Position numbers and translations under genes: made by a program. Of a stretch of 64,000 nt of DNA, positions 23,866-33,180 are shown one piece after another. Below the pieces are notes generated by a model. That model saw only the letters and a list, made by a program, of their open reading frames with translations. It was not told the DNA's origin and searched no databases. Every line of letters begins with the position of its first letter. Position 1 is the first letter of the stretch. Source of the DNA: Palsa-504 sp963808615 (GTDB lineage: Bacteria; Actinomycetota; Actinomycetes; Streptosporangiales; Streptosporangiaceae). The DNA is taken from the NCBI GenBank assembly GCA_963808615.1, contig CAWEGV010000012.1, forward strand, positions 1,364,001 through 1,428,000, given 5' to 3'.

Positions 23866-26154
23866 GTGGACCTTCCCACGTACACGAATATCTGGCGGAT
23901 CGAAAAACGACTGTACAAGCTTTACGATTTTCGGCTGCCGGCCCCGTTGCCCATCACCTGGATTGCCGTCTTCGCCGGGATTACCGTTCCCTATATTGTC
24001 TTCCTCGTTGCGATTGGCTTGCCCTTCAACCATAACGTGGTCTGGCTTTATATCCTGCCTCCCGGAGTGCTCACCTGGCTGACCACCCGCCCGGTCATTG
24101 AGAGCAAGAGGCTGCCCGAGCTCGTCGGCTCTCAGCTCAGGTACCTCGCCGAGCCGCGGACCTGGTGCCGGATGGCACCGTTCGCGGAGAAGGATGGCAT
24201 CTTCCTGACTGTCCGGGTGTGGCACCGGGATCCGCGGGAGGAACGACCCGAGCGGACGCGTAAGGCCGCGGCCGGGGTCCGGCCGGGCCAGAAGGTACGG
24301 CGGGCAGCGGTCGCAGCCCGGGTCAGGCCGGGCCAGAAGGTACCGCGGACAGCGGTCGCAGCCCGGGTCAGGGCGGGCGAAAAGGTACGGCGGATGGCGG
24401 TCGCGGCGGGAAGCGCCGCCGCGTCCCGGGTCGCGGCGGCACCGGCCGCGTCAAGGCCAGCCCGCTCGTCCCCGTCCTCTGGGCCGGCGCCGGCCGTGTC
24501 ACGGCCGGCCGTCTCGCCCCCGCCCGCTGTCGCGGCGGCGCCATCGGTTCCGCAGCGGGCCACCGCACAACCGGAGGCGAGCCGGACGCGGGCTGGGCGC
24601 CAGCGGCCCGCCACGCCGGAGCCCGACACGCGTCCGTCCGCGCCCGCCCAGCCGGAACCGGGCGTGACCCAGCGGCCCGCCTGGGCTGTTGCGCCGCCCG
24701 CCCGCGAGCACGAGTCCAGGGCGCTCGAGGTCTCGCATGACCCCGAACCAGACCCAGACGACCTGTGGGAGCCCCGCCCCGCAGTGGCCTCGGTCCTCTG
24801 GCCGCCGGCCGGGCCCGCCGCATTCCCGGCGGCGGGCGCCTTCCCCGAGGTCGGCCCGTTCCCCGAGGTCGGCGCCTTCCCGGAAGTCGGCCCGGACCTC
24901 GAAGCTGACGGCGCTCCGGAAACTCACGGTGCTCCGGAAGCTGACGTCAGTCCGTTGGCTGACGCCGGGTCCGGAGCTGATCCCGCCCTCGAGCTTGAGC
25001 CCCTTCCCGACCCGGGCCTGGCCGCCGCGTTCCTTTCCGCACCGGTGCCCCACGCCGCGCCCGCGCCACCGTCGCGGGCGACCCCCAGGCGCGCGACGCC
25101 CGTGCCCGCCGCGCCCAGGCGATCCATGGCGGCCAAGGTGGCGGCCTTGTTCGTCGACCTTGACGCGGGCCGGCCGGTGCCATCGGTCGAGCGGGCGCTG
25201 AGCGGCCCGGGCAGCCAGGAAGATACCAGCTGGCAGCGCCAGGTCAAGGTGGTCACCGGCGGCCACGGCCCCGGCCAGCGCAACCAGCAGGCGGTGGATT
25301 GTGAGCGGGCCAGGCGGCCGCTGGCCGGGCCCCGCCGGATTGCCGTGCTCGGCTGCACCAGCGGCGCCGGGCAGTCCGTGACTGCCCTGATGATCGGGCG
25401 GGTGCTGGCCGACGTGCGGGAAGTCCCCGTCGCCGCGCTCGACCTCAATCCCGGCGATGCCTCGCTTGCCGCTTGTATCGCTCCGGCGACCTCGGTGACG
25501 GCGCTGCTCGCGCACTCCGGACCGGACGCACAGCCCCGGGAGGACCCCGGGGCCGAACCAGCCCGCCGCGGGCTCAGGACGCGACCGGGCCGCGGCGATT
25601 CCGGGCCCCGGCTCGACGTGATCGCCCTCGCCCCGCCGGGGACCGGCCCGGGAATCAGCGCTGCGCACCCGCTTGCCGCGGAAGACTATCAGCGGCTGGC
25701 CGGCCTGCTGGCCGCGCGGTATCCGCTGACCATGATCGACCCGGCCCCGTCCGGGCTTACCCGGGTGCTCCGGCTGGCGGACCAGCTCGTGCTGGTCGTG
25801 CCCGCCAGCCCGGACGCGGCGACCTCGCTGGCCAACACCCAGCAGTGGCTGACCGCGCACGGATACCACGGCCTCGCCGCGCGCGCCGTGACCGTGGTCA
25901 ACGGGGTGGGCAGCCGGATTAGCCAGGACGTGCTGCTGGCCGAATCCGTGGCCAGGGGCCGCTGCCGGGCCATCGTCCGGGTGCCCTGGGACGATCGGCT
26001 GTCCCCTTGGCCGGCCACCCCGGCCGAACTGCAACCGCAGACCAGGCTCGCCTACACCGCACTGGCCGGCGTGCTGGTCGCGGGCCTGGAGCCCAGAACT
26101 GCGGGGCCGCGAACCTCCGTTCGGGAAAGGAGTGCTGGTGAGCACCCGGACTAA
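23866..26154 (+). CDS. TcpE-like membrane anchor fused to a MinD/ParA-like domain with an altered Walker A
   Basis: A 762-residue protein. Residues 1-95 look like TcpE/SCO6880-type conjugation proteins (RIEKRLYKLYDFRLPAPLPI, two helices at about 32-75, then SQLRYLAEPRTWCRMAPFAE). Residues about 135-450 are a Pro/Ala-rich linker with three 15-residue repeats and AFPEVGPFPEV units. Residues about 485-745 are a MinD/ParA-like fold: RIAVLGCTSGAGQSVTALMI, VAALDLNPGDASLA, LTMIDPAPSGLTRVLRLADQ, VVPASPDAATSL. In the nucleotide loop the Lys expected after GAG is Gln. GTG start with an AAGGAG ribosome binding site. Confidence 0.75.
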   Translation: MDLPTYTNIWRIEKRLYKLYDFRLPAPLPITWIAVFAGITVPYIVFLVAIGLPFNHNVVWLYILPPGVLTWLTTRPVIESKRLPELVGSQLRYLAEPRTWCRMAPFAEKDGIFLTVRVWHRDPREERPERTRKAAAGVRPGQKVRRAAVAARVRPGQKVPRTAVAARVRAGEKVRRMAVAAGSAAASRVAAAPAASRPARSSPSSGPAPAVSRPAVSPPPAVAAAPSVPQRATAQPEASRTRAGRQRPATPEPDTRPSAPAQPEPGVTQRPAWAVAPPAREHESRALEVSHDPEPDPDDLWEPRPAVASVLWPPAGPAAFPAAGAFPEVGPFPEVGAFPEVGPDLEADGAPETHGAPEADVSPLADAGSGADPALELEPLPDPGLAAAFLSAPVPHAAPAPPSRATPRRATPVPAAPRRSMAAKVAALFVDLDAGRPVPSVERALSGPGSQEDTSWQRQVKVVTGGHGPGQRNQQAVDCERARRPLAGPRRIAVLGCTSGAGQSVTALMIGRVLADVREVPVAALDLNPGDASLAACIAPATSVTALLAHSGPDAQPREDPGAEPARRGLRTRPGRGDSGPRLDVIALAPPGTGPGISAAHPLAAEDYQRLAGLLAARYPLTMIDPAPSGLTRVLRLADQLVLVVPASPDAATSLANTQQWLTAHGYHGLAARAVTVVNGVGSRISQDVLLAESVARGRCRAIVRVPWDDRLSPWPATPAELQPQTRLAYTALAGVLVAGLEPRTAGPRTSVRERSAGEHPD
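24277..24411 (+). repeat. Three 45-bp tandem repeats in the TcpE/MinD linker
   Basis: Units at 24277-24321, 24322-24366 and 24367-24411 encode VRPGQKVRRAAVAAR, VRPGQKVPRTAVAAR and VRAGEKVRRMAVAAG. The 15-residue basic unit lies just after the membrane part, on the predicted cytoplasmic side. Confidence 0.9.
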
Positions 26155-28717
26155 GGGGTTTAGGGAATCCAGCCGGCCTAGGGCTTCCCGCGGCCGCGCC
26201 CGGCTGAGCATCAGGTATTTCGATGACCGCGTCCTGCTCACCGACACCCACGCCTGGGCCTACTACCGGATTCCCTCGGTCTCGTACGAGTTCACCACCC
26301 CGGAGGAGCGGGAGGCGCTGGCGACCAACGTCACCGTGGCGCTGGCCGCGATCAGGATGGCCGACGCCGAGGTTCACCTGCGCATCGCGCACCGGTCGTA
26401 CCCTGCGCACGCGTGGGCGACCGGGCTGGACGCGACATCGGACGGGGGCCCGGGCTGGCGCGAGTACCTGGAACAGGCCTACCAGCACGTCTGGTCCAAG
26501 GATTTCTGGGCCAAGGAGATCTACCTCGGCGTCCGGCTCGGCCAGCGCGGCATGCGGGCGCAGCTGTCCGGCGGGATGCTGTCCCAGTTCATCAGCGCGT
26601 ACAACCGGGGTGAGCGGGGACTGGGACTGATCGACGAGGCCGTCAGCGGGGCCGAGATCGGCAAATGGACTGAGGCGGCCGAACGGCTAGGCCGGGCCCT
26701 GAACGCCAGCGCGCTGGCGGCCAGGCACGCCAGCAACGGCGAGATCGCCTGGCTGATCAGGCACACGCTGATGGCACCGAACGAGTCAGCGCCGTCCGCG
26801 ACCAAGCGGAGAAGGTGGGGCACGGGGGAGATCGACACCCTCTTCGAGGGCCAGATACACAACGGGCGCACCATGCTCGGCCTGGAGCACGTGAACGGCG
26901 AGTCCTACGCCGCCTTCATCTCCTTCGCCCGGTTCCCCGATCTGATGTCATTCCCCGACGGCGAGCCGTGGCTGCACTACGCCGATGCGCTGCCGTTCCC
27001 GGTCGAGATCAGCTCCCGGATGAAGCTCATCCCGCCCGCCAAGGCGAGCAAGGACGTCAGCCGCCGTCTGGCCCACGCCCGCGACATGGACGCGCATATC
27101 CGTGAGGCCGGGGCGGAGGCGCCCATCGCGCTGGCCGAGCAGATCGCCGCCGCCCGGATGCTCGAACACGGGATCACCAAGGAGCGCCTGCCGTTTGTCT
27201 ACGGCTGGCACCGGCTCACCGTGACCGCTCCGGACCGGGACCTGTGCGTCCGCCGGGTGGAGGCGGTCATCGAGCATTACCGCGACATCGGGGTCGAGTT
27301 GGTCAACTCGACCGGAGACCAGTTCTCGCTGCTGTGCGAATCGCTGCCCGGCGAGCGGATCCGGCTGAACTCCTACGTCCAGCGCCAGCCGCTGTACACG
27401 ATCGCCGGCGGCTTGCCGACCGCCACCGTCGAACTCGGCGACCGCCCCGACGTGGGGGCAGGCTGGATCGGGCCGTACATCGGCGAGACTCTCGGCCGGG
27501 CCCGGTCCATCGTGCACTTCGACCCGCTGCTCGCGGCGGCGCGTAACCGGCCGACCGCGATCGCCATCACCGGTGAGCCCGGCGGCGGCAAGACCACGCT
27601 GGCCCTGCTGCTCATCTACCAGCTGGCCCTGCGCGGCGCGACCGTCGCGGTCATCGACCCGAAGGGTGACGCGGAATCGCTGGTGGAGTACCTGAAGCGG
27701 CAGGGCCGTAAGGCACGCGTGCTGCCGCTCGGCGCGGCCGCCCCCGGCCTGCTCGACCCGTTCTCCTTCGGCGTCGACCTGTCCGAGAAACGGACGATGG
27801 CCACCGAGACGCTGCGGCTGCTGCTGCCCAGGATGAGCGAGGAACGGGAAAGCGCCATGATCCAGGCGGTCGGCGCGGTCGCCGGGACCGAACGGCCCAG
27901 CCTGGGCAAGGTCATCAGGCATCTGGAGCAGGCCGACGATCCGGCCTGGAAAAACACCGGCGCGGTCATGCGGTCGATCTCCGAGATGCGGCTGGCCCGG
28001 CTGTGCTTCGCTCCCTCGGTGGGCCAGCAGATCGATGCCGAGGGCTGGACCACGGTGTTCACGCTGGCCGGGCTGACGCTGCCGGACACCACGGTCAGCC
28101 GGGATGACTACTCCTACGAACAGCGGCTGTCGGTGGCCCTGCTCTACCTGGTGTCCCAGTTCGCCCGCAAGCTGCTGAACGGCATCGACCGCACCGCGCC
28201 GAAGGCCATCTTCCTGGACGAGGCCTGGGCGATCACCTCCACTCCCGAGGGCGCCAAGCTGGTGCCGGAGGTATCGCGGATGGGCCGGTCGCGCAACACC
28301 GCGCTGATCCTGGTCTCGCAGAACGCCGGCGACCTGCTGAACGAGCAGGTGACCAACTGCCTGTCCAGCGTCTTCGCGTTCCGCTCGACTGAGCGCGGCG
28401 AGGTGGCGAACGTCATGTCGCTGCTCGGGGTCGCGCCGTCCGATGAGCACAAGGCCGTGCTCCGGGCGCTCGGAAACGGCGAGTGCATCTTCCGCGACCT
28501 GGATGACCGGGCCGGCCGCATCGGGATCGATCTGGTCTCCGACGAGCTGCGGGACTGGATCGATACCAACCCCACCCGGGGCCGGGCCAGCCAGCCCGGA
28601 TCGTCGAACCCGCGGGATACCGGCCCCGCCGGCGCGGACGCGCCACCCCCATCTCCGGCCAACACGGCGGCCGGCTCCTCGGTAGTCAGCACGTCGGCGG
28701 CCGAAGCGCCGTCGTGA
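26138..28717 (+). CDS. VirB4/TraC-type conjugation ATPase
   Basis: An 859-residue cytoplasmic ATPase of the VirB4/ConE class. The N-terminal half (about 1-450) is the VirB4-specific domain; the C-terminal half is the motor: Walker A TGEPGGGKTTLALLL near residue 480, AVIDPKGDAESLVEYL, Walker B PKAIFLDEAWAIT near 690, and ILVSQNAGDLLNEQVTNCLS. VirB4 proteins power pilus assembly and substrate transfer. GTG 26138 is chosen because GGAG lies 5 nt upstream; it overlaps the previous gene by 17 bp. The 3' end is coupled to the next gene by GTGA. Confidence 0.88.
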   Translation: MSTRTKGFRESSRPRASRGRARLSIRYFDDRVLLTDTHAWAYYRIPSVSYEFTTPEEREALATNVTVALAAIRMADAEVHLRIAHRSYPAHAWATGLDATSDGGPGWREYLEQAYQHVWSKDFWAKEIYLGVRLGQRGMRAQLSGGMLSQFISAYNRGERGLGLIDEAVSGAEIGKWTEAAERLGRALNASALAARHASNGEIAWLIRHTLMAPNESAPSATKRRRWGTGEIDTLFEGQIHNGRTMLGLEHVNGESYAAFISFARFPDLMSFPDGEPWLHYADALPFPVEISSRMKLIPPAKASKDVSRRLAHARDMDAHIREAGAEAPIALAEQIAAARMLEHGITKERLPFVYGWHRLTVTAPDRDLCVRRVEAVIEHYRDIGVELVNSTGDQFSLLCESLPGERIRLNSYVQRQPLYTIAGGLPTATVELGDRPDVGAGWIGPYIGETLGRARSIVHFDPLLAAARNRPTAIAITGEPGGGKTTLALLLIYQLALRGATVAVIDPKGDAESLVEYLKRQGRKARVLPLGAAAPGLLDPFSFGVDLSEKRTMATETLRLLLPRMSEERESAMIQAVGAVAGTERPSLGKVIRHLEQADDPAWKNTGAVMRSISEMRLARLCFAPSVGQQIDAEGWTTVFTLAGLTLPDTTVSRDDYSYEQRLSVALLYLVSQFARKLLNGIDRTAPKAIFLDEAWAITSTPEGAKLVPEVSRMGRSRNTALILVSQNAGDLLNEQVTNCLSSVFAFRSTERGEVANVMSLLGVAPSDEHKAVLRALGNGECIFRDLDDRAGRIGIDLVSDELRDWIDTNPTRGRASQPGSSNPRDTGPAGADAPPPSPANTAAGSSVVSTSAAEAPS

Positions 28718-31215
28718 ACGCAGAAACCGGAGCTCGTCCGATGGTTGTCCCTTCTACCCCGTTCCAGCGCCGCGCGCGGCAGCGTGATGCCGCCAGGACG
28801 CGAGGCCGCCGCGCCGCGCGCTGGGTCGTACGGGTGCTGCTGATCGCCGGGGTGCTGCTCGCGGTCGGCAGTCCCGCGCTCGCGGCCACTCACCCCGAGG
28901 TCCGCCCGCATGAGATAACGCAGGCAACACTCACCTCGATGGTCACGCCGGCCCTGCCGGGGGGAGTCTGCCAGGTGCCGGGCATCGGTGATATCGGCGG
29001 GCTGGTCGGGCTGTGCTCGGCAGGCTCGAGCGGGATCGTCGGCGACCTGAACAACATCTGCGAGCCCTCGCTGCCCGAGCCCGAGCAGGCCACCGGCGGC
29101 ATCGACGCGATGGTCGAGCCGCCCGCCGCCGCCGGCGGCGGGAAGACACTGTACGACAACTACGGGATCGCCGGCCAGTTCTGGGCCGCCCACGGCCTGC
29201 AGTGCTCCGACATGACCTCGCTGATCGGCAACAACGTCGCCGGGATGGTCTTCGACGCGGCCAAGTCGCTGGACCGGGTGACGATCACCGTCTACCAGTC
29301 CGCGGCGGGCGACAGCATCCTGAACTGGCTGCGCGGCGCGGTGGACAAGCTGATCAGCGCGCTGGGCAACGCGATCTACTTCCCGTACCTGGCGCCGGTG
29401 GTCATCCTGGGCGCGATCTGGCTGGCCTGGCAGGGCCTGATCCGCAAGCGCGCCACCCGGACCATCGAGGGCACGCTGTGGATGGTCATCGCCGCCACCG
29501 CCGCCATCGCGCTGATCGGCCGGCCCGCCGTCTTCACCGGGGTGGGCACGACCGTGTCGGACGGCACCACCGCGGTGCTCAATACCGCGTTTGCCAAGCT
29601 TCCGGACCCGGCCAACAGCAACTGCCTGCCGATCACCGCCGGGGACCCGCAGAGCGTCACCTCCAGCTACGCCTTCACCTCGGGCAACGGCCTGGTCGAC
29701 CAGAACGCCAACGAGCTGTGGTCGGTCCTGGTCTGCAAGCCGTGGCTGTGGGGGGAACTCGGCACCACCAGCTACGCGCCGACCGGTAACGGCACTCAGA
29801 CCGTGGTCAACACCTACGGCAGGCAGTTGCTGTGGGCACAGGCGATCGCGGCGAACGAGACCCCGGCTCCCGGACTGATCCAGGCCAAGCAGGCCACCTA
29901 CACCGGAATCGCGAACTCCATCCAGCAGAACAACCCCGGCATCTACCCGCTGTTCCAGGGCGACCAGTGGACCACCCGGCTGGAGATCGCCTTCGCCGCG
30001 TTGTTCGCCGCCGTGGTGGCCGGCCTGCTCATCTTGCTGATCGCGCTGACCCTGATCGTGCTCAAGCTCGGCTTTCTGCTGCTGCTGGTGGCCGGGCCGT
30101 TCTTCCTGATCATCGGGACCCACCCGGGGTTCGGCCGTATCGTGGCCATCCGCTGGTTCGAGATGCTAGTCGGCGTGCTGATGAAGCAGGTCGCGATCGC
30201 GATCGTGCTGAGCGTGCTGCTGTACTGCTACTCGCTCATCATGGGCACCTCGGACCAGGTGCTGCCGTGGGCGCTGAAGATCCTGATGATCGCGCTGGTC
30301 ACCGTGGCCGTGTTCATCTACCGCAAGCCGTTCACTCACCTGTTCTCCGCCGTCGGCTACGGCACCCTGGGCTCGAGCGATCGGGCGGAGTACAACCTGC
30401 GTGAGGCGAGCCTCACCTTCCGCAGGTCGACGCTGGACGCCGCCACCGTAGCCGTCCCCGGGGTGGCCGGCTACCGGGCCGCCCGATGGGCCCGCCGCAA
30501 CCCGGGTCAGGCCGCGGCGGTGGCGACCGGGGTGACCGCCGGCGTGGGTGCGGCCGCGGCGGCCGCCGCGTCGGCTGATGCGGCAGCCAGTAGCGGAAAG
30601 GGACAGGCCGCCGCCGGCGACGCGTACGCGTCGCGGCTGCGGCCAGAAGCCCCGCCCGCTGTCGACGGCGGCGACGAGGTGAGCTCGGGCTCCCGCGGTA
30701 TCGCCAGCCCGACCGGCCAGGCCCGGAGCAGGGCCACCCCCGAGGCCGACGGCGGCGGGCGCACGGCCCCGCCGCTGGACCTGCCGCCGAGGGCCTCCGC
30801 GTCGCCGAACGGATCGGCGAGGCCCGCCGCGTCGCCGAACGGATCGCCGAGACCCGGCCCCGCCGCGTCGCCGAACGGCTCGGCGAGCGCGGCTTCAGGC
30901 TGGTCCCGCGGGGCGGGGCGTTCGACGTCGGCCGGATCCGCAGGCGCACCGGGTACGCGGGTCCGCTCAGCCTCCACCGGTTCTGCCGCCTCCGGGTCGG
31001 ACCGGGGTCCGGCCGGGCCGGCCGGAGGTTCGGCCTGGCCGTCGAAGGGATGGTCTGGCGCGACCGCCCGGCAGCCGGCCACCCGGCAGCGGCCGTCGGC
31101 GGGGTCTAAGGCGCCCGTACCGCCCGCAGAGGGCGGCGGCTCGGCCAACGGGCACGGCCAGGGTGAACCGCGAGCCATGCCGTTCTGGCTGCGGCCGATA
31201 CGGCGGGACAAGTAG
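28714..31215 (+). CDS. VirB6/TrbL-like polytopic membrane protein
   Basis: An 833-residue protein with a basic N-terminus and signal-like helix (VVRVLLIAGVLLAVGSPALA), a cysteine-containing extracellular domain (about 65-200), several membrane helices (about 225-280 and 425-520, e.g. LLILLIALTLIVLKLGFLLL) and a long disordered cytoplasmic tail with repeated ASPNGS units. It matches the VirB6/TrbL-type channel component that follows VirB4 in Gram-positive conjugation operons. GTG start overlaps the VirB4 stop (GTGA). Confidence 0.75.
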   Translation: MNAETGARPMVVPSTPFQRRARQRDAARTRGRRAARWVVRVLLIAGVLLAVGSPALAATHPEVRPHEITQATLTSMVTPALPGGVCQVPGIGDIGGLVGLCSAGSSGIVGDLNNICEPSLPEPEQATGGIDAMVEPPAAAGGGKTLYDNYGIAGQFWAAHGLQCSDMTSLIGNNVAGMVFDAAKSLDRVTITVYQSAAGDSILNWLRGAVDKLISALGNAIYFPYLAPVVILGAIWLAWQGLIRKRATRTIEGTLWMVIAATAAIALIGRPAVFTGVGTTVSDGTTAVLNTAFAKLPDPANSNCLPITAGDPQSVTSSYAFTSGNGLVDQNANELWSVLVCKPWLWGELGTTSYAPTGNGTQTVVNTYGRQLLWAQAIAANETPAPGLIQAKQATYTGIANSIQQNNPGIYPLFQGDQWTTRLEIAFAALFAAVVAGLLILLIALTLIVLKLGFLLLLVAGPFFLIIGTHPGFGRIVAIRWFEMLVGVLMKQVAIAIVLSVLLYCYSLIMGTSDQVLPWALKILMIALVTVAVFIYRKPFTHLFSAVGYGTLGSSDRAEYNLREASLTFRRSTLDAATVAVPGVAGYRAARWARRNPGQAAAVATGVTAGVGAAAAAAASADAAASSGKGQAAAGDAYASRLRPEAPPAVDGGDEVSSGSRGIASPTGQARSRATPEADGGGRTAPPLDLPPRASASPNGSARPAASPNGSPRPGPAASPNGSASAASGWSRGAGRSTSAGSAGAPGTRVRSASTGSAASGSDRGPAGPAGGSAWPSKGWSGATARQPATRQRPSAGSKAPVPPAEGGGSANGHGQGEPRAMPFWLRPIRRDK

Positions 31216-31227
31216 CGGACGGCCATC

Positions 31228-31854
31228 GTGGATCTCAGCCGTGGTCAGCGGAACGCGGTCTTCGCCTTCATCGTGATCGTGCTCGCCGTGCTCGGCTACT
31301 ACCTCGTGGTCCCGGCGCTGACCCACTCGCGCGGGCCCGGTCAGGCGGCCGCGTCGCCCAGCGCAGCGGCCAGCACCCCACCCGTCTCGGCGGCGCCCGC
31401 GACGACCGCCCCGCCCGCCGTAGCGGGGGCCGTGAACATCTACTCCTGGCTCCCGTTCACTCAGCAGGACCTGGCCGCCGCGGCGGCGGTGACGGTGCGG
31501 TTCAGCGTCGACTACGACACCTTCGCCTATACCGAGACCGCGTCGGGCTACGTCGGTCAGATGGCCGGCCTGGTCACCGGCCAGCTCGCCAGCACGCTCC
31601 GCGCCGCCTACCAGATCCCGGGCGTGGCCAAGCTCAGGACCAGCCAGCGGCAGGTCTCCACCGGGACGGCGGCCATCGATTCGCTGCGCGCCTTCGGCCC
31701 GTCGAGCCTGACGTTCATCGTCACCGCGGGCCAGCGCCTGGTCAGCTCACACGGCACCACCAGCGGCAGCACGCAGTACGCGGTAACCGTCACCGGTTCG
31801 GGCGCTAGCTGGCAGGTAAGCGATATCGAGCTGGAATCCGCAGGCAACTCTTGA
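31228..31854 (+). CDS. Single-pass membrane protein of the secretion-like operon
   Basis: A 208-residue protein with a short cytoplasmic N-terminus, one helix (AVFAFIVIVLAVLGYYLVV), a Pro/Ala/Ser linker and a C-terminal domain of about 130 residues (YSWLPFTQQDLAAAAAVTVR, GQLASTLRAAYQIPGVAKL, TFIVTAGQRLVSSHG) whose size and ending (SWQVSDIELE) suggest an NTF2/VirB8-like fold. GTG start 12 bp after the previous stop. The last base of its TGA stop may be supplied by the TnpB element inserted immediately after it. Confidence 0.65.
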   Translation: MDLSRGQRNAVFAFIVIVLAVLGYYLVVPALTHSRGPGQAAASPSAAASTPPVSAAPATTAPPAVAGAVNIYSWLPFTQQDLAAAAAVTVRFSVDYDTFAYTETASGYVGQMAGLVTGQLASTLRAAYQIPGVAKLRTSQRQVSTGTAAIDSLRAFGPSSLTFIVTAGQRLVSSHGTTSGSTQYAVTVTGSGASWQVSDIELESAGNS

Positions 31855-31990
31855 CATCCTCCCCCGCTCAGAGGTGGGAGATTCCAGCCGCTCAGCCCGC
31901 TTAGGAGGCAAGCAGTTGAGGTTCGCGGTTCACAGGCCGGGCTACCCCGTCGCCTCCCCGCGCAGTCACGGCGTGCCCCGCCGCGATGTT
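31855..31990 (-). ncRNA. Putative omega RNA of the TnpB element
   Basis: In this class the guide RNA comes from the 3' end of tnpB and the element's right end. Here that is the minus-strand region from the last tnpB codons through the hairpin at 31858-31885. The guide would then be the flanking sequence CAAGAGTTGCCTGCGG. Boundaries are not visible in sequence. Confidence 0.35.
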
Positions 31991-33085
31991 CCTAGCCGCG
32001 TTCACATCCGCGTGGCAGACGAAACTGCAAGCCGTGCATACGAAGCGCGCTTGACTCTCGCGCGACTTGGCATCCACGTACCCGCACGCCGAGCAACGCT
32101 GGCTCGTGAAATGCGGCCTGACCTTCTCAACTCTGCCGGGTGCTTTCTCCTGCAGGCGGCGCACCAGCAAGCCCCACCCGGATCGGAGGATCTGCCGGTT
32201 GAGCGCGGCCTTGGCGCGGACGTTCCGGCCGGGATTCCCGGCTGTTTTCCTAGCAGAGCGCGTCATGTTCCCAATCTTGAGATCCTCTATCCTGACCAAG
32301 TCGAACCGCCGGACAACGTCGGTGCTGGACTTCTCCGCCCAGTCCTTGCGCCGATCCGTCTCTCGCGCGTGCAGCCGAGCGATGGCAAGCTTGGCCCGGT
32401 TGCGGCGCGCAGAGCCCCGCTTGGCGCGGACGAGCTTGCGCTCCAAGCGCCGCAGCCTCTCTTGCTCTCGCTTGGTAAGGCCGGGCGCGTAGAGCAATTC
32501 CCCGGTGGACAGGGCCGCACTAACGGCGACGCCGCGGTCAATGCCGACGGCTTCCCGATTGCCTGGCGTCGGCACCGGCTCAGGGATGGCGGCGAACGCG
32601 ACGTGCCAGCGCCTAGCTCTGTCCATAGTCACCCGGTAGGACTTTACGCCCAGCGGCACTGCGCGGGACCACCGGAACCGCACCCATCCGACCTTCGGGA
32701 CCCAGACCTGACCTACGTGGCGGGACAGGCGGCGCACATCGCCGGGTTTGACCGCGACGATCCGGAATCCCTCGTCCCGCCCGGCCTTGCGCCAGGTCGG
32801 TCGCCTGGCCGGGTTCTGCGGGTTGAAAAACGCGGCCATGGCACCTTTGAAGTCCCGCAGCGCCTGCTGCTGCACCATCTGGCAGCCCGCCGCCAGCCAC
32901 GGGTGCTCGGCACGGGCGGCGGTGAGCTGGCGGCACTGCTCCAGGTAGCCCGGCGCACCTTTCCTGCCCGGATGCCAGTGCGAGTGCTGCTCGACGGCCA
33001 GGTTCCACATGAACCGAGCGTGCGTGCAGTGATCCCGCAGCACCGCTTCCTGCGCGGGAGAGGGGAGCAGCCGGTAACGGGACAT
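31901..33085 (-). CDS. tnpB: RNA-guided endonuclease TnpB
   Basis: A 394-residue TnpB. RuvC-type catalytic residues are all present: D183 in VGIDRGV, E267 in VRIEDLK and D360 in CHADVNAARN. The zinc ribbon C331/C334-C350/C353 (CSACGYVDA, FVCTACSF) lies between the second and third. N-terminus MSRYRLLPSPAQEAVLRDHC is the usual OrfB helix-turn-helix start. TnpB uses a right-end RNA to cut empty donor sites and keep the element in place; it is the ancestor of Cas12. It reads against the host operon. Appears intact. Confidence 0.92.
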   Translation of the reverse strand: MSRYRLLPSPAQEAVLRDHCTHARFMWNLAVEQHSHWHPGRKGAPGYLEQCRQLTAARAEHPWLAAGCQMVQQQALRDFKGAMAAFFNPQNPARRPTWRKAGRDEGFRIVAVKPGDVRRLSRHVGQVWVPKVGWVRFRWSRAVPLGVKSYRVTMDRARRWHVAFAAIPEPVPTPGNREAVGIDRGVAVSAALSTGELLYAPGLTKREQERLRRLERKLVRAKRGSARRNRAKLAIARLHARETDRRKDWAEKSSTDVVRRFDLVRIEDLKIGNMTRSARKTAGNPGRNVRAKAALNRQILRSGWGLLVRRLQEKAPGRVEKVRPHFTSQRCSACGYVDAKSRESQARFVCTACSFVCHADVNAARNIAAGHAVTARGGDGVARPVNREPQLLAS

Positions 33086-33180
33086 ACGAACACACTAGCG
33101 AATACCACTGACATTTTCGGGGAGGTGAAGCCGCGTTTTCTCCCCGGCCTGAAGGCCGAGGCCTCTACGCCGCGATCCTG

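Larger units (their letters stand above)
31853..33180 (-). mobile_element. IS200/IS605-type element carrying tnpB only
   Basis: The element fills the gap between two genes of the secretion-like operon. Left end (31853 on): ACATCCTCCCCCGCTCAGAG with a hairpin CTCCC/GGGAG, a form common at the right end of actinobacterial IS605 elements. Right end: hairpin CGGCC-TGAA-GGCCG near 33149, element ending at 33180 just before the ATG of the next gene. No tnpA is present, so it depends on a transposase elsewhere. Exact ends are inferred from the restored gene overlap. Confidence 0.65.
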
